IMG/VR virus record: IMGVR_UViG_3300008116_000022
Location: 1 to 64,000 of that record
Direction: 5' to 3' (one strand)
DNA: 64,000 bases
From: a virus
The notes beneath the pieces are model-generated. The model ran no database searches. It was not told the DNA's origin and saw only the letters and a list, made by a program, of their open reading frames with translations. The translations under genes and the position numbers were made by a program. The number at the start of each line of letters is the position of its first letter. Position 1 is the stretch's first letter. Shown piece by piece: positions 14,807 through 22,501 of the stretch.

Positions 14807-15475
14807 ATGAACCAATTAGCACTTTTTGAAGAACAAGTTACTGTCAGTGATGACTTCACAAACGACGACTATGAGACACCTGACTGGCTTGCTGTCGCCA
14901 TGTCTAGGCTGGTCTTACCCACGGACAAACAAATACTAGAACCCTTTGCTGGTTCTGGGCAAATAGCTAAATACCTACCAGGCGATCGCTCAATAGAATG
15001 TGCAGAAATCAAGTATTCCCGATTCTTGCAAGGGAAAGAAAAAGCCAAGTCAGCTACATGGGTAAATGGTGATTTTTTTAAGGATGTCTCTATATGGGGA
15101 TGCGACCTTATCATCACCAATCCGCCCTTTTCTTTGTGTATTGAAGCAGTTGCAAAATCATTAAGACTACTTAATAATAGCCCCAATTCCCGGCTACTAT
15201 TTCTAATGCCTTTAGATTGGAATTGCTCTCAAGGAAGAGCTAAAGCTTGGGAATTTTTGGACGCACATATTCGTCACATCTACCCGATCGCGGATAGAGT
15301 GGATTACCTCAAGGAAGGTATTCCCATGAGTAAGTGCCAAAAAATAATCCAAGGTGTTCCGCAGTTTAAGAACAGAAAACCAGTCATGAACAGCGGTCGG
15401 CAGTGCTACGACGCTGTTTTTGATATTAGATTGGGCAAGCAGAACTCAGCATCAACATTAATTCATAAGCCATGA
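14807..15475 (+). CDS. SAM-dependent DNA methyltransferase, small
   Basis: 222 residues. Motif I EPFAGSGQ at about 45-52 binds S-adenosylmethionine, and catalytic motif IV NPPF at about 105-108 marks an amino-methyltransferase (N6-adenine or N4-cytosine). It is short and seems to lack an obvious target-recognition domain. The N-terminus 'MNQLALFEEQ' is unusual for this family. Stands alone, with no restriction partner nearby, so self-protection against host restriction or regulation is more likely than a restriction-modification pair. Confidence 0.8.
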   Translation: MNQLALFEEQVTVSDDFTNDDYETPDWLAVAMSRLVLPTDKQILEPFAGSGQIAKYLPGDRSIECAEIKYSRFLQGKEKAKSATWVNGDFFKDVSIWGCDLIITNPPFSLCIEAVAKSLRLLNNSPNSRLLFLMPLDWNCSQGRAKAWEFLDAHIRHIYPIADRVDYLKEGIPMSKCQKIIQGVPQFKNRKPVMNSGRQCYDAVFDIRLGKQNSASTLIHKP

Positions 15476-15482
15476 GGCTAGG

Positions 15483-15507
15483 CTTAAACAAACAAAAGTT
15501 GTTTAAG
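15483..15507. repeat. Perfect 9-bp hairpin after the methylase
   Basis: CTTAAACAA / TTGTTTAAG with an ACAAAAG loop, 10 bases after the stop codon; may protect the 3' end of the methylase mRNA. Confidence 0.6.
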
Positions 15508-15617
15508 CACATGACATGAAGTCAGCGTTCACCTCATATATAGCATACCACAAAGAACTGACTGGGCAACCACTGAACTAATTTGCTATACTAGTAGTAC
15601 CTTCTGAAAACACCTTT

Positions 15618-15654
15618 AACGCGATCGCTTTTCTGTTGAGCGATCGCGTTTTTT
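15618..15654 (+). terminator. Terminator built from two HIP1 sites
   Basis: Stem AACGCGATCGCT / AGCGATCGCGTT (12 bp) with a 9-base loop and TTTTA after it. Uses two GCGATCGC motifs as its arms. Confidence 0.7.
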
Positions 15655-15706
15655 ATGGGAATAAGAACCCGAAAACCCTAAAAACAGGCACTTTTGATTT
15701 CACAAT

Positions 15707-15898
15707 TCAATCGTGCCGTTCACTTGTCACTGGCTAAAACCCTTGTATAGCAATAGGTTCACGCTACCCTTCTTAAAATCCCCAGGAACAAACGGCACGA
15801 TTGATAACGGTAGAATCATTATTCGGCACGATTGACACTGCTAGAAACGCGGCTGAAACAACGCATTTGCGTCAAATAGTTGTCAATGGCACGATTGA
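15707..15898. repeat. Cluster of four CGGCACGATTGA sites
   Basis: Sites at 15707-15718 (inverted), 15793-15804, 15824-15835 and 15887-15898 (first base changed). The direct copies are spaced 31 and 63 bases, close to three and six helical turns. The 15476-15944 gap has no gene. Candidates are iterons, a partition centromere or operators. Confidence 0.65.
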
Positions 15899-15912
15899 TT
15901 AAGGACAAAATA

Positions 15913-15937
15913 AAACCCTGTAATTGACTTACAGGGT
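15913..15937 (-). terminator. Terminator
   Basis: Stem AACCCTGTAA / TTACAGGGTT with a 5-base loop, followed on the minus strand by TTTATTTTG; just past the stop at 15945. Confidence 0.75.
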
Positions 15938-15944
15938 TTTTGAG

Positions 15945-16469
15945 TTAGTTACGGGAATTTAAGATGTTTTTGACTCCTTGGGAGTAGCTACCATTTCCTA
16001 GTAGTCCCAGGAGTTCCCATTCCTCTGCGGACAATCTGATGCTACGGGAAATGTTTCCCGTCTTAGTCCGATTATGATGAGAGTTGGGGTTTTGACCCCT
16101 TCTGGAAGGCAACGGAATTTTAACCGTTAGGGTCGTTTCACAGACCCCATCCCCGTTCGGTTTGTCGTAGTTATTAGACTTTTTAACTACTTTTTTCACC
16201 CGCAATCCAGTTGGTACATGAGTGTACCAGTCAGACTTTTTGTTGTGAATCCAAATCTTCCCTGGGTTTTCGTAAGCTTCATTTTCAGGTATAAAATACC
16301 CAAAAATAGGGTCAAACAACTGAACAGGAAGAGAGTCAATGCCAATAGGGATGACATTTGGGATATTATCAAAACAGCTATCTTCAATAGCTTTAGCTGT
16401 TTCTAGCGACAGCCTGGAATAGCTTGTGTAAGCAGAACGCTTTTCATATACGTGAGTTTTGTATTTCAT
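15945..16469 (-). CDS. Unknown protein with C-terminal RHH-like segment
   Basis: 174 residues. The first 95 residues form an alpha-beta domain ('YTSYSRLSLETAKAIEDSCFDNIPNVIP...FGYFIPENEAYENPGKIWIHNKKSDWYTHVPTGLRV'); the end ('NISRSIRLSAEEWELLGLLGNGSYSQGVKNIL') resembles a small RHH or single-helix DNA-binding region. It follows the next gene after 2 bases, forming a two-gene unit with the promoter at 17052-17080. Confidence 0.6.
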   Translation of the reverse strand: MKYKTHVYEKRSAYTSYSRLSLETAKAIEDSCFDNIPNVIPIGIDSLPVQLFDPIFGYFIPENEAYENPGKIWIHNKKSDWYTHVPTGLRVKKVVKKSNNYDKPNGDGVCETTLTVKIPLPSRRGQNPNSHHNRTKTGNISRSIRLSAEEWELLGLLGNGSYSQGVKNILNSRN

Positions 16470-16471
16470 AA

Positions 16472-17020
16472 TTAGTTATCAATGCTCACAATCCATCCAC
16501 AGATATCATTATTGTACTTATATCCTTCAATATCAATTGAAGAAACTTGTCCAACTTTGAATTTAAATTCAATCGGTTCTTGAGAGTTTGCCTTTGCAAC
16601 AAACTCTACAATTGCTCCTACAGGCAATTCATATTCAGTTATGCACCACTTCCCGTGGTTGCCTCTGTTGCCAACCATCTCCCAAGATGGTTTGTAAAGT
16701 GGCTTCAAAACTTCATAAATGGGCTTTCCATTTACCCGAACCATGGCAGAACGCCAGTTGGTTGTGTGATGCTCAGATCCGGTTTTGATCTGAACTTTCA
16801 TTGGTTGTTGTGTTTTTTGTGACTTAGCAAAGCCTCCACTTCCGAGATGAGTGGACTGTGGCTGCTGTGTTGTTTCTTGGGACTTCATCATTGCCTCCAG
16901 GCGTGTTTCTAGTACACATAATCGGTCAACAAATGACCGCAAGCCATTTCTAATAGCCCGCAGGCAGGCTTGAATTTGATGCTTGACAATACGGATCTTA
17001 AAAGAATTGGTAGCGGTCAT
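16472..17020 (-). CDS. Unknown early protein, 182 residues
   Basis: Basic N-terminal coiled region ('KIRIVKHQIQACLRAIRNGLRSFVDRLCVLETRLEAMM') and a C-terminal beta-rich half ('VNGKPIYEVLKPLYKPSWEMVGNRGNHGKWCITEYELPVGAIVEFVA'). The N-terminus resembles that of the second clamp at 54432 ('NQINATLRLITEFKIKRYVDQLIQLENQLE'), so short helical N-modules may be shared between early proteins. Carries a perfect CCCA-loop hairpin at 16673-16692. Confidence 0.65.
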   Translation of the reverse strand: MTATNSFKIRIVKHQIQACLRAIRNGLRSFVDRLCVLETRLEAMMKSQETTQQPQSTHLGSGGFAKSQKTQQPMKVQIKTGSEHHTTNWRSAMVRVNGKPIYEVLKPLYKPSWEMVGNRGNHGKWCITEYELPVGAIVEFVAKANSQEPIEFKFKVGQVSSIDIEGYKYNNDICGWIVSIDN

Positions 17021-17051
17021 TGTTCTTGTCTCCCTGTTGTTCTATATTTCT

Positions 17052-17080
17052 ATATTATCCCATAAAGAAACAACCGTCAA
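17052..17080 (-). promoter_or_regulatory. Early promoter, ATAGAAA family
   Basis: Minus strand TTGACG (17075-17080), 17 bases, TAATAT (17052-17057), followed by AGAAATATAGAAC. Confidence 0.7.
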
Positions 17081-17114
17081 TACTGAAATTAAAATAATTT
17101 TATATATACAAAAA

Positions 17115-17148
17115 AACGAGTAAACCTTTAAGTGATTTACTCGTTTAA
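17115..17148 (-). terminator. Terminator
   Basis: Stem AACGAGTAAA / TTTACTCGTT with T7 on the minus strand; ends the gene at 17168. Confidence 0.8.
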
Positions 17149-17167
17149 TTAAACTATGTGGAACTTT

Positions 17168-17683
17168 TTACAAATTCCACATAATTCCTAGCAGGTCTTC
17201 CCGTGCCTGTAGATACTCACAGGCGGACTCATATTTTTCAGTGGTAGAAAATCTGTTGGGGGTCAACTCATCATGAAAGGATAAGTCATGTATTAACCCT
17301 AACTGCTTTTCTGTAATGCCCCATTTGGAGCAAAACTCAGCATTTAATTTTTCCAGTTCTATTTCCGCCTTTACGCGGGCAAGTTTCTCCTCAAACCGCT
17401 GTTGTACATCCTTGGATGTTATTCTCATAACTTCATCTTCATCGCCAAGAAAAAGTTCTTTTTCCGCCTCTTCGTACAAGAGGCTTAAAACCTCTTGCGT
17501 GTCAATATTAGCTTTAATGTATGCTTTTTTCTCTTTTTCTTCATCCCGCCTTCTTTTGATCTCTGAAGCAAAAGCTTCTCTCCACTTAGGAGAGTCTAGC
17601 TTCAATGCTCCCCACTCTAGATACTCTGTGGGGACAGAGTGGATATCAGTGCCTTTGTGTTTTCCAAATGTTAGCTTAGTCAT
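17168..17683 (-). CDS. DUF3820-like protein
   Basis: 171 residues. The N-terminus 'LTFGKHKGTDIHSVPTEYLEW' matches the short DUF3820/exonuclease-X-associated domain (FGK-KG-I-VP-YL-W). The rest is a charged coiled-coil region and a C-terminal helix pair. Role unknown; the domain often accompanies exonucleases but no catalytic motif is present here. It has its own promoter of the ATAGAAA family. Confidence 0.7.
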   Translation of the reverse strand: MTKLTFGKHKGTDIHSVPTEYLEWGALKLDSPKWREAFASEIKRRRDEEKEKKAYIKANIDTQEVLSLLYEEAEKELFLGDEDEVMRITSKDVQQRFEEKLARVKAEIELEKLNAEFCSKWGITEKQLGLIHDLSFHDELTPNRFSTTEKYESACEYLQAREDLLGIMWNL

Positions 17684-17712
17684 TTTGTGTTTACCCGTTG
17701 CGTTGTATTTCT

Positions 17713-17741
17713 ATATTAGTTGATAAAGAAACAACCGTCAA
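17713..17741 (-). promoter_or_regulatory. Early promoter, ATAGAAA family
   Basis: Minus strand TTGACG (17736-17741), 17 bases, TAATAT (17713-17718), then AGAAATACAACG. Flanked upstream by the same AT-rich tract as the 17052 promoter. Confidence 0.7.
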
Positions 17742-17837
17742 TACTGAAAATAAATAATTTTATATATACACTAAACTTACTTAAAAATATTTTTGAGTCA
17801 TTCTTCACTCAACTGTGGCAAGTCAAATGTTAGAAGC

Positions 17838-18062
17838 AGTGACGGGTCAAAAGTCTTTCTCTGTAAGGGTTTTAAGGATAGTGACGGGAGAACTAAGGTC
17901 TTATTGCGTAAAAGAAAGGATTTTTGGAGTCACATCCCCTCCCATTCCCCTCTACCCCACTAACACCCCAAGGAAGGAAAATGATCCTATATATAGGGAT
18001 GTAGGTTAGCATTTCCCGTCACCATCCTTAAAGCCTAGTCAGGATAAGGCTTTTGACTCGTC
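17838..18062. pseudogene. Inverted relics of a primase linker region
   Basis: On the plus strand 17838-17890 can be read as SDGSKVFLCKGFKDSDG, close to 'SDGSEVLLDKAFEGSDE' of the primase at 58531; 'GATCCTATATATAG' and 'GGGATGTAG' at about 17982-18004 also match that gene. A second copy runs on the minus strand at 18010-18062, so the two form a large imperfect inverted repeat. Stops interrupt every frame. No intact gene lies in the gap 17742-18063. Confidence 0.55.
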
Positions 18063-18063
18063 A

Positions 18064-18615
18064 CTACCTTTGTAATTTCTTTCGTAATTGTTCCCAACTT
18101 TCCTTGGAAAAAGTTTTATTTAGTTCAGCCCGGCGACTTTTATAAGCACTCACTACCTTGCAATATTCCGCCACACCCGCTGGACTGTACTTGTATATGC
18201 TTCGAGCCTGTTCAATCTGCCCTGGCAATAGGTTGGGGTGATTAGCAAGTATTTGTTCAATTGGATGCTTTTGCTGTTCTATTTTTATTAAGTATTGCAT
18301 CCGCGCCTCTACGTCTTCCAGGCTTCTTCTCAGAAAATGAGCTATGTGTTTTAAGTCTTTTAAGCCTGATTTTTCTAACAGAAAATTATCTGATTCTCTG
18401 CTCCAAGGTCGAGCCTCAATGACCTTGTTTGTTATTTTTTGAGGGGTAGCATTTATGTCTAGCTTTGAATAATCTACCCTTGCTATCCCCTTCTTAATTG
18501 TTCTTCTGATGTAATCAATTGTGTGTCTTGGGAGATTCAGTCTATCAACCAAATCGCAGGTTCTCCCTTTCAAAATAATCTGTAATGTCTCTATTGGAAG
18601 CTCACTTATCCTCAT
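18064..18615 (-). CDS. Putative DNA-binding protein, 183 residues
   Basis: Helical basic protein with 'LVDRLNLPRHTIDYIRRTIKKGI' that reads as a helix-turn-helix and 'RPWSRESDNFLLEKSGLKDLKHIAHFLRRSLEDVEAR', a SANT/Myb-like or sigma-region-4-like helix set. No clear family. Followed upstream by a vMAP-HTH gene; the two could form one regulatory unit. Confidence 0.6.
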   Translation of the reverse strand: MRISELPIETLQIILKGRTCDLVDRLNLPRHTIDYIRRTIKKGIARVDYSKLDINATPQKITNKVIEARPWSRESDNFLLEKSGLKDLKHIAHFLRRSLEDVEARMQYLIKIEQQKHPIEQILANHPNLLPGQIEQARSIYKYSPAGVAEYCKVVSAYKSRRAELNKTFSKESWEQLRKKLQR

Positions 18616-18670
18616 AGTAAATGCCGTGATGTAGGTTTTTTAAAACATTATCATTTTATCAATAAATAGG

Positions 18671-19216
18671 TTATTTATCGAAATAATTATCCAAGATTTT
18701 AAACAATTCTAGTAGCGCATCTCCTGACATTTGCTCTTGTCTAGTTGCATTTAAAATCGTGTTAAATGGGTTGGTTTTTAAGTCACTTAACTTTAAGACT
18801 ATTGGGTGTTTAGTCTTTAAAACTAAGCATTCATTTTTAGCATCAAATTTCCAAAAAGTAGTCACGTTAATTAATATCTCACTTTGCTTAAATTCAAGAA
18901 CATTGGCATTAAAAATACTTTTAGGATGAATCCCATGGCAGCCATAGAAATCATCCTCTAATTCCCCTCCCATGACTGAATCTAATACAGCTACAAAGTT
19001 ATCTCTTTTGATTTTTACCTTGTGTTTTTGTCCAATCAATCCGTAAATCTGACGGGCTAATTGTCCAATGTACCCGTGGTCGTAGTTTATTTCCGTAGCT
19101 ATCTCCAGGTACGTTCCGCCTAAACACAATGATTCAATTATCTTTATTTCAATCGTATTTAACGGCTTAAACCTTATTTCTTTAGAGATTGCATTAATGT
19201 GATTAACGTATTTCAT
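18671..19216 (-). CDS. vMAP-type HTH protein
   Basis: 181 residues. 'LNTIEIKIIESLCLGGTYLEIATEINYDHGYIGQLARQIYGLIG' matches the N-terminal vMAP/LuxR-like helix-turn-helix known from cyanobacterial signal-transduction ATPases (EIA-E-GY---YI--LA--L). Here it stands without an ATPase; the C-terminal 90 residues are beta-rich. Probably a DNA-binding regulator or an adaptor of host signalling proteins. Confidence 0.65.
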   Translation of the reverse strand: MKYVNHINAISKEIRFKPLNTIEIKIIESLCLGGTYLEIATEINYDHGYIGQLARQIYGLIGQKHKVKIKRDNFVAVLDSVMGGELEDDFYGCHGIHPKSIFNANVLEFKQSEILINVTTFWKFDAKNECLVLKTKHPIVLKLSDLKTNPFNTILNATRQEQMSGDALLELFKILDNYFDK

Positions 19217-19293
19217 GATGACACCTGCGTAAAATTCACTTGCTATTTTATCAGAAATTTGTAATAATATGTTTAATAGTTTGGGAATTAAAT

Positions 19294-19503
19294 ATGATTG
19301 ATAATTTTTGGTTTAATTGGCAAAAGGATCTGTTAAGAAAAAAGCTCGCGTCCCTTGATCTTTGGTCGCCACAGGACTTAGATTCTGTCGTTGATTATTG
19401 GGGTTGTAAACTTCAACAGGGTGCAACTGTAGAGGAAATTTTTGATGAAGTTTTGGATGAAGCTTTAGATGTATGTCTGGGATCTTATTATGAGCCAATT
19501 TGA
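19294..19503 (+). CDS. Small unknown protein upstream of NblA
   Basis: 69 residues from the ATG at 19294, acidic and helical ('LDSVVDYWGCKLQQGATVEEIFDEVLDEALDVCLG'). It overlaps the nblA start by 14 bases, so the two are co-transcribed. No family recognised; the association suggests a role in host takeover. Confidence 0.6.
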   Translation: MIDNFWFNWQKDLLRKKLASLDLWSPQDLDSVVDYWGCKLQQGATVEEIFDEVLDEALDVCLGSYYEPI

Positions 19504-19690
19504 AGAATTACCACTTGCTTCACAGTTTAAGATAGTTGCATTTGAGCAACAGGTTAAGCAGATGTCCCATGAACAAACTCAACAGGTTTTGATTAATCTG
19601 TTTAGGCATTACGAAATCCAAAGATTAAGCTACGAAAAACTTTTAGCTCATCAGTGGGGGTTTGATGAGCCATTTAAGCAAGAGGAATAA
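19490..19690 (+). CDS. nblA: Phycobilisome degradation protein NblA
   Basis: 66 residues from the ATG at 19490, the usual NblA length. The sequence 'LASQFKIVAFEQQVKQMS' followed by 'EQTQQVLINLFRHYEIQRLSYEKLL' and 'AHQWGFDEP' matches the family pattern (L--QF----FE-QV--MS-EQ-Q--L--L---------Y--LL-H-WG). NblA binds phycobiliproteins and directs phycobilisomes to Clp proteolysis. Phage-borne copies are known from freshwater cyanophages, where they lower light harvesting during infection. Confidence 0.9.
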   Translation: MSQFEELPLASQFKIVAFEQQVKQMSHEQTQQVLINLFRHYEIQRLSYEKLLAHQWGFDEPFKQEE

Positions 19691-19692
19691 GC

Positions 19693-20004
19693 ATGGACTT
19701 GTTAGAAACAGCGTCTAGGTACTTTGTCTGCACCCAGGACAATTTTAAGGTTGATGGCAATCAAGTTAATTTTGCGTTGCAAACAGCACGCCATTGTGTT
19801 CTGATTTGCGGCTCAAACGACGTTTACCGTGGCTTGGTGACAATTAATAAACAAATTGTTTATTCAGTCTCCATTGAGTCAAGAGCAAGCTTTAACGCTG
19901 CTTGTTTCTTGATGTATGCTTATCTCAAATCTTTGGATAGATCCATTAAAGCAACATTGACTACTAGCTTTAATTGTGTAATGTCATTGGATCGCAACGT
20001 GTAA
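19693..20004 (+). CDS. Unknown protein after NblA
   Basis: 103 residues, alpha-beta ('VDGNQVNFALQTARHCVLICGSNDVYRGLVTINKQIVYSVSIESRA'). Two bases separate it from nblA, and its stop overlaps the next start (TAATG), so all four genes from 19294 to 20297 form one operon. Function unknown. Confidence 0.6.
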   Translation: MDLLETASRYFVCTQDNFKVDGNQVNFALQTARHCVLICGSNDVYRGLVTINKQIVYSVSIESRASFNAACFLMYAYLKSLDRSIKATLTTSFNCVMSLDRNV

Positions 20005-20297
20005 TGAAAACAAAAAGACAAGCCCGCAGACATCGCCATTTACTTAAAAAGCAGCTTAGGGAATTGGACGCGATCGCTAAAAAACAAATTAATAATAACT
20101 ACAATCTTGCTGCTAGTTCTTGGGGCGGAAATCGTTGCCCAGGGTGTGGTATAACTATCAGACCACACTACCTGCTGAATGCTGATATTAGTTGCACTTG
20201 GGCAGATGAAAATGGTAGATGGGCTGGGCATATATCAGGCTACAAATTACCTTGTAAAAACGTCAAGAAATGCCCAGGAGAAAGAAATTGGTGTTGA
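20004..20297 (+). CDS. Small zinc-ribbon-like protein
   Basis: 97 residues from the ATG at 20004. A basic N-terminus (KTKRQARRHRHLLKKQ) precedes 'NRCPGCGITIRPH' and a C-terminal 'LPCKNVKKCPGERNWC'; four to six cysteines could hold a metal. Possible nucleic-acid binding. Last gene of the nblA operon. Confidence 0.6.
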   Translation: MKTKRQARRHRHLLKKQLRELDAIAKKQINNNYNLAASSWGGNRCPGCGITIRPHYLLNADISCTWADENGRWAGHISGYKLPCKNVKKCPGERNWC

Positions 20298-20308
20298 TTA
20301 TCAGATAA

Positions 20309-21043
20309 CTACAGCCTACCAATAGGACTAAGTTTGGGGACAATAATAGACTCAATAGATTCACAAAGATTAAGATAATCATCTTTTTCTTTGTGTCTTA
20401 AAAGATTAGTTAAAATGTTGCTTACAGAGGTTCTTTCTAATAGTAAAAACGAGAATTTGTGAATTATATAGAATGTATAACTTGCTGTCTTGCGATCGCG
20501 CAACCATACCTGGCATACCAATCCGTCCTTGGCGTATTGGTAGTATTTGTACTTGGTTCTTGCTTCTATTGCACGGTTAAGCTCTTCACTGATATAAGCA
20601 AAAGATAATTTAGTATCTTTTCGCATGGGAATAGTTTTAGATGCTTCTATCCACAAAGTGTAAGATTCCGCTTGTACAGAACCATTACACAAATAGGGTG
20701 AATCTAAAAAATAAAGTGACACACGATTGAAGCTTGTGACTGCCAACATCTCTCTCATGTATCCTTTGATCTTTGATTCCTGATCTGGGGATAATTGTGG
20801 CCTGTTATTATTTTTTCTAAAAGCTTTATTATCCAATGATTGCAACGATGGAATAATTTTACTGTGGCATAAATATATTAAGTATATCAACAAAACTGTT
20901 AATGCGACCATCAGTGAATTACCAACAAATATATGAGTGTTGGTAGGATAAAAAATACTTTGTGCTTGACCTTGAGTGGCTTTTGTCATAAAAAACCTGC
21001 TTAATAAAATCAGTGTCGTCAAGAATATCCCAGTTGTTCCCAA
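20309..21043 (-). CDS. Membrane-anchored protein with GAF-like domain
   Basis: 244 residues. Two hydrophobic segments (about 5-20 and 40-60, 'NSLMVALTVLLIYLIYL') precede a cytosolic domain with 'MLAVTSFNRVSLYFLDSP', 'AESYTLWIEASKTIPMRKD', 'AKDGLVCQVWLRD', 'TASYTFYIIHKFSFLLLE', the strand order of a GAF sensor. The gene at 35954 has the same architecture. Function unknown; sensing at the inner membrane, for example for lysis timing, is one possibility. Confidence 0.6.
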   Translation of the reverse strand: MGTTGIFLTTLILLSRFFMTKATQGQAQSIFYPTNTHIFVGNSLMVALTVLLIYLIYLCHSKIIPSLQSLDNKAFRKNNNRPQLSPDQESKIKGYMREMLAVTSFNRVSLYFLDSPYLCNGSVQAESYTLWIEASKTIPMRKDTKLSFAYISEELNRAIEARTKYKYYQYAKDGLVCQVWLRDRKTASYTFYIIHKFSFLLLERTSVSNILTNLLRHKEKDDYLNLCESIESIIVPKLSPIGRL

Positions 21044-21136
21044 CGACCCTGACCGCTAACTACTAAATCAAGTCATCCAAATTTATTGTAACAAAATCTA
21101 GCCATATTTTCTATATGTGTGCTACAATGATAAAAT

Positions 21137-21214
21137 ACCAGCGCACATCAGGAATGGTATCAACATTCCCAACGGCGATATCACTGGTAATTAACCTAAG
21201 CAAAGTAGGCCAAT
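21137..21214 (+). promoter_or_regulatory. Structured leader RNA, copy 1 (BRO-type gene)
   Basis: Pairings: ACCAG/CTGGT (21137-21141/21084-21088 offset to 21184-21188), GGAATG/CATTCC (21151-21156/21164-21169), then CCTA/TAGG (21195-21198/21206-21209) just before the ATG. Same plan as the leaders at 22709, 49686 and 50552; the middle stem is lost here. Confidence 0.65.
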
Positions 21215-21370
21215 ATGAATAGTTTAGCAGTTTTTAATTTTAATAGCAATCAAGTCCGTGTTTTGATAATTGATTTAGATTCCGCCATTTTGGCGGAATC
21301 CTTTGGCAGCAATACTTTCAAGGCTTCAAATGTTGAGGAAAGCTATGTACATTTTGATGAGAAAGTATAA
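21215..21370 (+). pseudogene. Truncated BRO-N antirepressor fragment
   Basis: 51 residues starting MNSLAVFNFNSNQVRV, the typical start of a BRO-N domain, then diverging after residue 20 at a perfect 9-bp hairpin (GATTCCGCC/GGCGGAATC, about 21281-21303). It retains the leader and start of the KilA-N/BRO genes but not the domain, so it is a cut-down remnant that may still be translated as a leader for the next two genes. Confidence 0.55.
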
Positions 21371-21488
21371 ATCACTATCAAAGGCGAAAGAATATAAGTC
21401 AGAAGCGATCGCCGCTAATGCTGCAAAAAGGATAATGTCTGCTGGTCGGCACGATGAACAAAATATCACAGTCAAGGAAGTAAAATGA
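21357..21488 (+). CDS. Small basic protein, coupled
   Basis: 43 residues from the ATG at 21357 (MRKYKSLSKAKEYKSEAIAA). It overlaps the preceding fragment by 14 bases and the next gene by 4. Helical, Lys/Ala rich, with 'EAIAANAAKRIMSAGRH'. An alternative upstream start exists at 21303. No family recognised. Confidence 0.45.
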   Translation: MRKYKSLSKAKEYKSEAIAANAAKRIMSAGRHDEQNITVKEVK

Positions 21489-21877
21489 TGTATACATTAA
21501 AAGACCTTTACCCTGGCGATCACGCCATTATTATCTGCAACCGCTCAGGCTACAGAGAACTTGTCAAGGTGCAACGTAAAACGCCTGCCCAAATAATCGT
21601 TCAAGATGAAAGAAGGTTCAATATTAAAACAGGACGGATGGTTGGCAATCCAAAACACCCGTATATACTAAGGACTCTGACATCAGATGAGTTAGATAAT
21701 ATTGAGGGTCTTCAAGCAAGGGAACACCTTATTGATGAAATCAAAGGACATCTTCAGTTTTTGGATTATGATGTTCTTAATAAAATCTCTGAGGAGATAC
21801 AGCAGCAGGATACCCAAAGAAAGCATATCTTGATGCTTGAATCTGTATTCGATTCAAGCGTCGCCAAACTCGATTAA
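21485..21877 (+). CDS. Unknown protein, 130 residues
   Basis: The first 70 residues are beta-rich with 'YPGDHAIIICNRSGYRELVKVQRKTPAQIIVQDERRFNIKTGRMVG', an SH3- or Tudor-like pattern; a C-terminal helix pair follows. Ends 23 bases before a cassette terminator. Function unknown. Confidence 0.65.
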   Translation: MMYTLKDLYPGDHAIIICNRSGYRELVKVQRKTPAQIIVQDERRFNIKTGRMVGNPKHPYILRTLTSDELDNIEGLQAREHLIDEIKGHLQFLDYDVLNKISEEIQQQDTQRKHILMLESVFDSSVAKLD

Positions 21878-21900
21878 CGATTTATATGGAATTTTCTGCA

Positions 21901-21922
21901 CCCACTAAAGCGTGTTAGTGGG
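21901..21922. terminator. Cassette terminator, copy 1
   Basis: CCCACTAA / TTAGTGGG with AGCGTG loop, then TATTTATT. Near-identical hairpins lie at 23546, 24295 and 25963, each at a cassette end. Confidence 0.8.
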
Positions 21923-22111
21923 TATTTATTATTTATCAATAACTGTAGTCATATTTGCAATTAAGTGTTATATTAAAACTTTGTTTATGGCATTTGTTAT
22001 GGCATTTGCTCCAGTATCTAAATATATTATAATATTTACAACAGAGTTTTGACATAAAATCCATTATTCATTGATGGGCTTTACTATTTAAATAGCAAAC
22101 AAACTAAAACT
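21923..22111 (+). promoter_or_regulatory. Promoter-bearing gap with a leader-type -10
   Basis: Contains ATATTTGCAATTAAGTGTTATATTAAAA (written in the sequence at 21951-21978), the same promoter block that precedes the leader RNAs at 22709 and 50552, but here no leader stem follows. The rest is AT-rich without genes. Confidence 0.45.
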
Positions 22112-22501
22112 ATGAAAACTTTAAATCCATTCAAAAACACCAATGTAGCTGTTTTAATTGACTGGGACTACGCATTACAAAAGGCAAAAGATGTAGGGCT
22201 GATTGGGGGTGAGACAGCTATTAATATATTAGCTGAGTATGGAGTAATAACTTACAAATGCGCCAGCCCTCCCCTGACTACTCCCAAACTAGCAGTTGTT
22301 ATGTCTCCTCCTTATGTCAGATTTTGCCCTTCAATTGCTGGTTTAAATGGTGTTTTTATTGAAGATTACCAAGAGGAAAAACATGGTAAATGCTTTATTA
22401 AAATATTCAAAAAAGATATCTTTTCCTATGGCAATACCTATTCCAGGATTGATGGATGGAAGTTCTCAGGCGAGTTTTATCTATCATTTATTGAAGATTG
22501 A
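22112..22501 (+). CDS. Unknown cassette protein, 129 residues
   Basis: Alpha-beta protein starting MKTLNPFKNTNVAVLIDWDYALQKAKD. 'VAVLIDWD' looks like the first strand of a NYN/PIN nuclease (an early acidic DWD), but the later acidic residues of that fold are not evident. It stands alone between a cassette terminator and the next leader. I do not recognise a family. Confidence 0.6.
   Translation: MKTLNPFKNTNVAVLIDWDYALQKAKDVGLIGGETAINILAEYGVITYKCASPPLTTPKLAVVMSPPYVRFCPSIAGLNGVFIEDYQEEKHGKCFIKIFKKDIFSYGNTYSRIDGWKFSGEFYLSFIED

Noticed and set aside
15618-15654. Iteron made of two HIP1 palindromes
   Set aside because: The arms form a 12-bp hairpin followed by a T-run, which is better explained as a terminator.
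17815-18009. 64-codon frame in the gap near 17.9 kb
   Set aside because: Shares sequence with the primase linker in another frame and is broken by stops; treated as a relic.
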